Assembly (NCBI GenBank): GCA_021234155.1
Contig: JAJEKV010000189.1
Span: 231,706 to 295,705 of the forward strand
Length of the DNA: 64,000 bases
Direction: 5' to 3'
Origin: Isoetes taiwanensis
Taxonomy: Eukaryota; Streptophyta; Lycopodiopsida; Isoetales; Isoetaceae
The translations under genes were made by a program, and so were the position numbers. Positions 62,588 through 64,000 of the stretch are shown here, piece after piece. The notes beneath the pieces were generated by a model. It made no database searches. It was not told the origin of the DNA and saw only the letters and a program-made list of their open reading frames with translations. Position 1 is the stretch's first letter. Every line of letters starts with the position of its first letter.

Positions 62588-63756
62588 TTGTCTGTTCCTC
62601 TACAATGATCTTGTGCTCCGACCCACTCTCTGTATGACTAAAAAATTGGCTAACCCCAATATCCCAAGTACAGAGAAATCCACAAGAATGCACGACCATA
62701 TTTCTATTCAAGAAGTGCCTACATAAAGAAATCGCACACAGTTTCTTTGCCCACCCACCTTCGAGCAGAACGCTAAGCAAGCAATTTCCTTTTGAGTGAA
62801 AGAACCAGGATATCTTCAGGCATATTACAAAAAACCAAAAACCGGGGAGCCGCGAAATGCACCTCCTTCCAAACCGCCACAAATCGTCTTTTACAAGTAT
62901 ACTCAACCAAAAATCCAATCCTTTATTTTCATATTCATAATTCTAACAAGACATTTGGGGCCAGGGGCTTGGTTTAAATCCTTTGCTGTTGGACCCCCTA
63001 TTAACCTCAATGTTTGACCTGGTTTGCTAGTTGATGAAAGGGTACATTTATAACATATGTTTTGGAAGGTTGAAAGGAGGTATTGTATGAAAATGAGTAT
63101 AGGAATAGGGCAAAATCGAATCTTTTCATTTCTTCTATTGTTGGAAGGGTTTTGTTGGGGTCGAGCAGGGCGATGCGATGGTCTGATGCAGGTCACCATG
63201 TTTAGAAGGTAGATATTCTTGTTGTTAGAAAGGCCTTGGCGGATTTGAAAGGTAGGGGAGCGTGTCACGGAGCAGCATTGCGGGGAGCCAAAAATAAGAT
63301 TTTGCTCTTTCGCATCTTCATATCCAGAAGGTGAGGTTTTGTTGTTTATTTCCGAGGGGGTTGCTTGTTATTGAAAAGATGCTTTCTCTGCTTCAAATCC
63401 GACAAAGGAGAAGCTTTCGCAATGCCGTTCTTCCCATTTGGGGTACAAAATTCAAAAATCTGCAAAGGGTAATTCAAAAATCGTAAACCACTAGGGCCAG
63501 TGTTTTGCTGTTTATTATGGTGTGTGTTTTTTTCTAGTATTTTAGGTTTTCAGTGTCCTAGGCGGCGCCACCAACCGTAAACCTTTATCATTCAATCAAA
63601 TATTCATTCAGGTATTCAGACATTCAATCAATCAAATATTCATTCAGATATTCAGACGTTCATTCAGATATTCCCAAAAGTCTTGATATTCCAAATTCTA
63701 ATTACAAGACAACAGAAATTCCTGAATACAGCTTCAACTGAACTCACACTGATCCT
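62588..63756. other. Intergenic between the PPR gene and the edge gene
   Basis: No gene is supported. Open frames of 121-122 codons on the - strand (62918-62550 and 63268-62903) overlap each other and the PPR start and show no domain. Confidence 0.4.
63591..63675 (+). repeat. Short tandem repeat, ATTCA-based
   Basis: Units such as ATTCAATCAAATATTCATTC and AGATATTCAGAC repeat across this 85-bp stretch. It lies just beyond the stop codon of the - strand gene at the right edge, probably in its 3' UTR. Confidence 0.8.
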
Positions 63757-64000
63757 TCATTTTGAGATCAAGTTTGTTTTATCAGCAAGAGGGCGGCCAC
63801 TAGAATCTAGAAGCACAAATGCACAATTATTGAATGTTGCACCAACAAAACTCTGACCACCTGCAATATCAAAAAATAAGTATAAACATAATAGAAAACA
63901 CATGAAAGATCGAAAAGATAAAAATATGAAGCTTACCAGAAGTATTTACTTGCACGGTCTTCCTGGAAAATACTGTCGCAGTTTTGGAGTGGTTTCCAGG
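63757..64000 (-). CDS. 3' end of an unidentified gene (last two exons)
   Basis: The last intron is well defined. The exon 64000-63937 ends at a TCTG-GTAAGC donor, and the next exon, 63860-63757, starts after TTGCAG and ends in TGA (63759-63757). Joined in phase 1, they encode a 56-residue C-terminus that reads ...KTVQVNTSGGQSFVGATFNN and then CAFVLLDSSGRPLADKTNLISK. The sequence is balanced, without stops, and the reading frame runs off the window at 64000. I do not recognise the family. Gene structure is well supported; function is unknown. Confidence 0.65.

Overview
This window reads as repeat-rich nuclear DNA of a land plant. The evidence is spliceosomal introns, a PLS-type pentatricopeptide (PPR) gene, and plant-type Ty1/copia, Ty3/gypsy and LINE remains. 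The PPR repeat wording (for example QMQQEGVQPD) suggests a seed-free plant, perhaps a fern; that is inference and not proven here.

Three host genes can be supported. (1) A complete-looking 15-exon gene on the + strand (34121-38005) encodes the catalytic subunit of queuine tRNA-ribosyltransferase. I rebuilt it exon by exon. It has a Ser/Arg-rich N-terminal extension and one GC-AG intron. (2) A PPR gene on the - strand (60749-62587) has one in-frame TGA exactly where a PPR motif expects Trp, and it stops early in its E-motif tail, so it is probably a pseudogene. (3) The last two exons of an unidentified - strand gene lie at the right edge (63757-64000).

Most of the rest is mobile or repeated DNA. 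1-8.2 kb: degenerate intergenic DNA with an old foldback-element copy (3665-3920) and a poly(T)-headed LINE-like 3' end (about 6.2 kb). 8.2-12.3 kb: degenerate tandem array of about 1.1-kb units. 12.3-20 kb: nothing recognisable. 20-29.7 kb: a nest in which a + strand gypsy element (RNase H-like domain, RT, RNase H, integrase, 3' LTR) is split by a - strand LINE and abuts a - strand gypsy element. 29.7-33.6 kb: intergenic. 34-38 kb: QTRT1, followed immediately after its stop codon by a dispersed repeat called R1 here. 38-45 kb: R1 copies, hairpins and degenerate repeats. 45-46.6 kb: an L1-like LINE fragment carrying an R1 insertion bracketed by direct repeats. 46.8-53.4 kb: a decayed copia element interrupted by a 2.7-kb insertion that begins with a foldback element having perfect 124-bp terminal inverted repeats. 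53.4-60.7 kb: intergenic DNA with minisatellites, a perfect 79-bp tandem duplication and the longest R1 copy. 60.7-64 kb: the PPR gene and the edge gene.

The host genes show no operon-like relation. The most noteworthy points are the R1 family touching the QTRT1 stop codon, the perfect-arm foldback element and its rearranged relative, the RNase H-like domain placed upstream of RT in the gypsy element, and the single TGA in the PPR gene.
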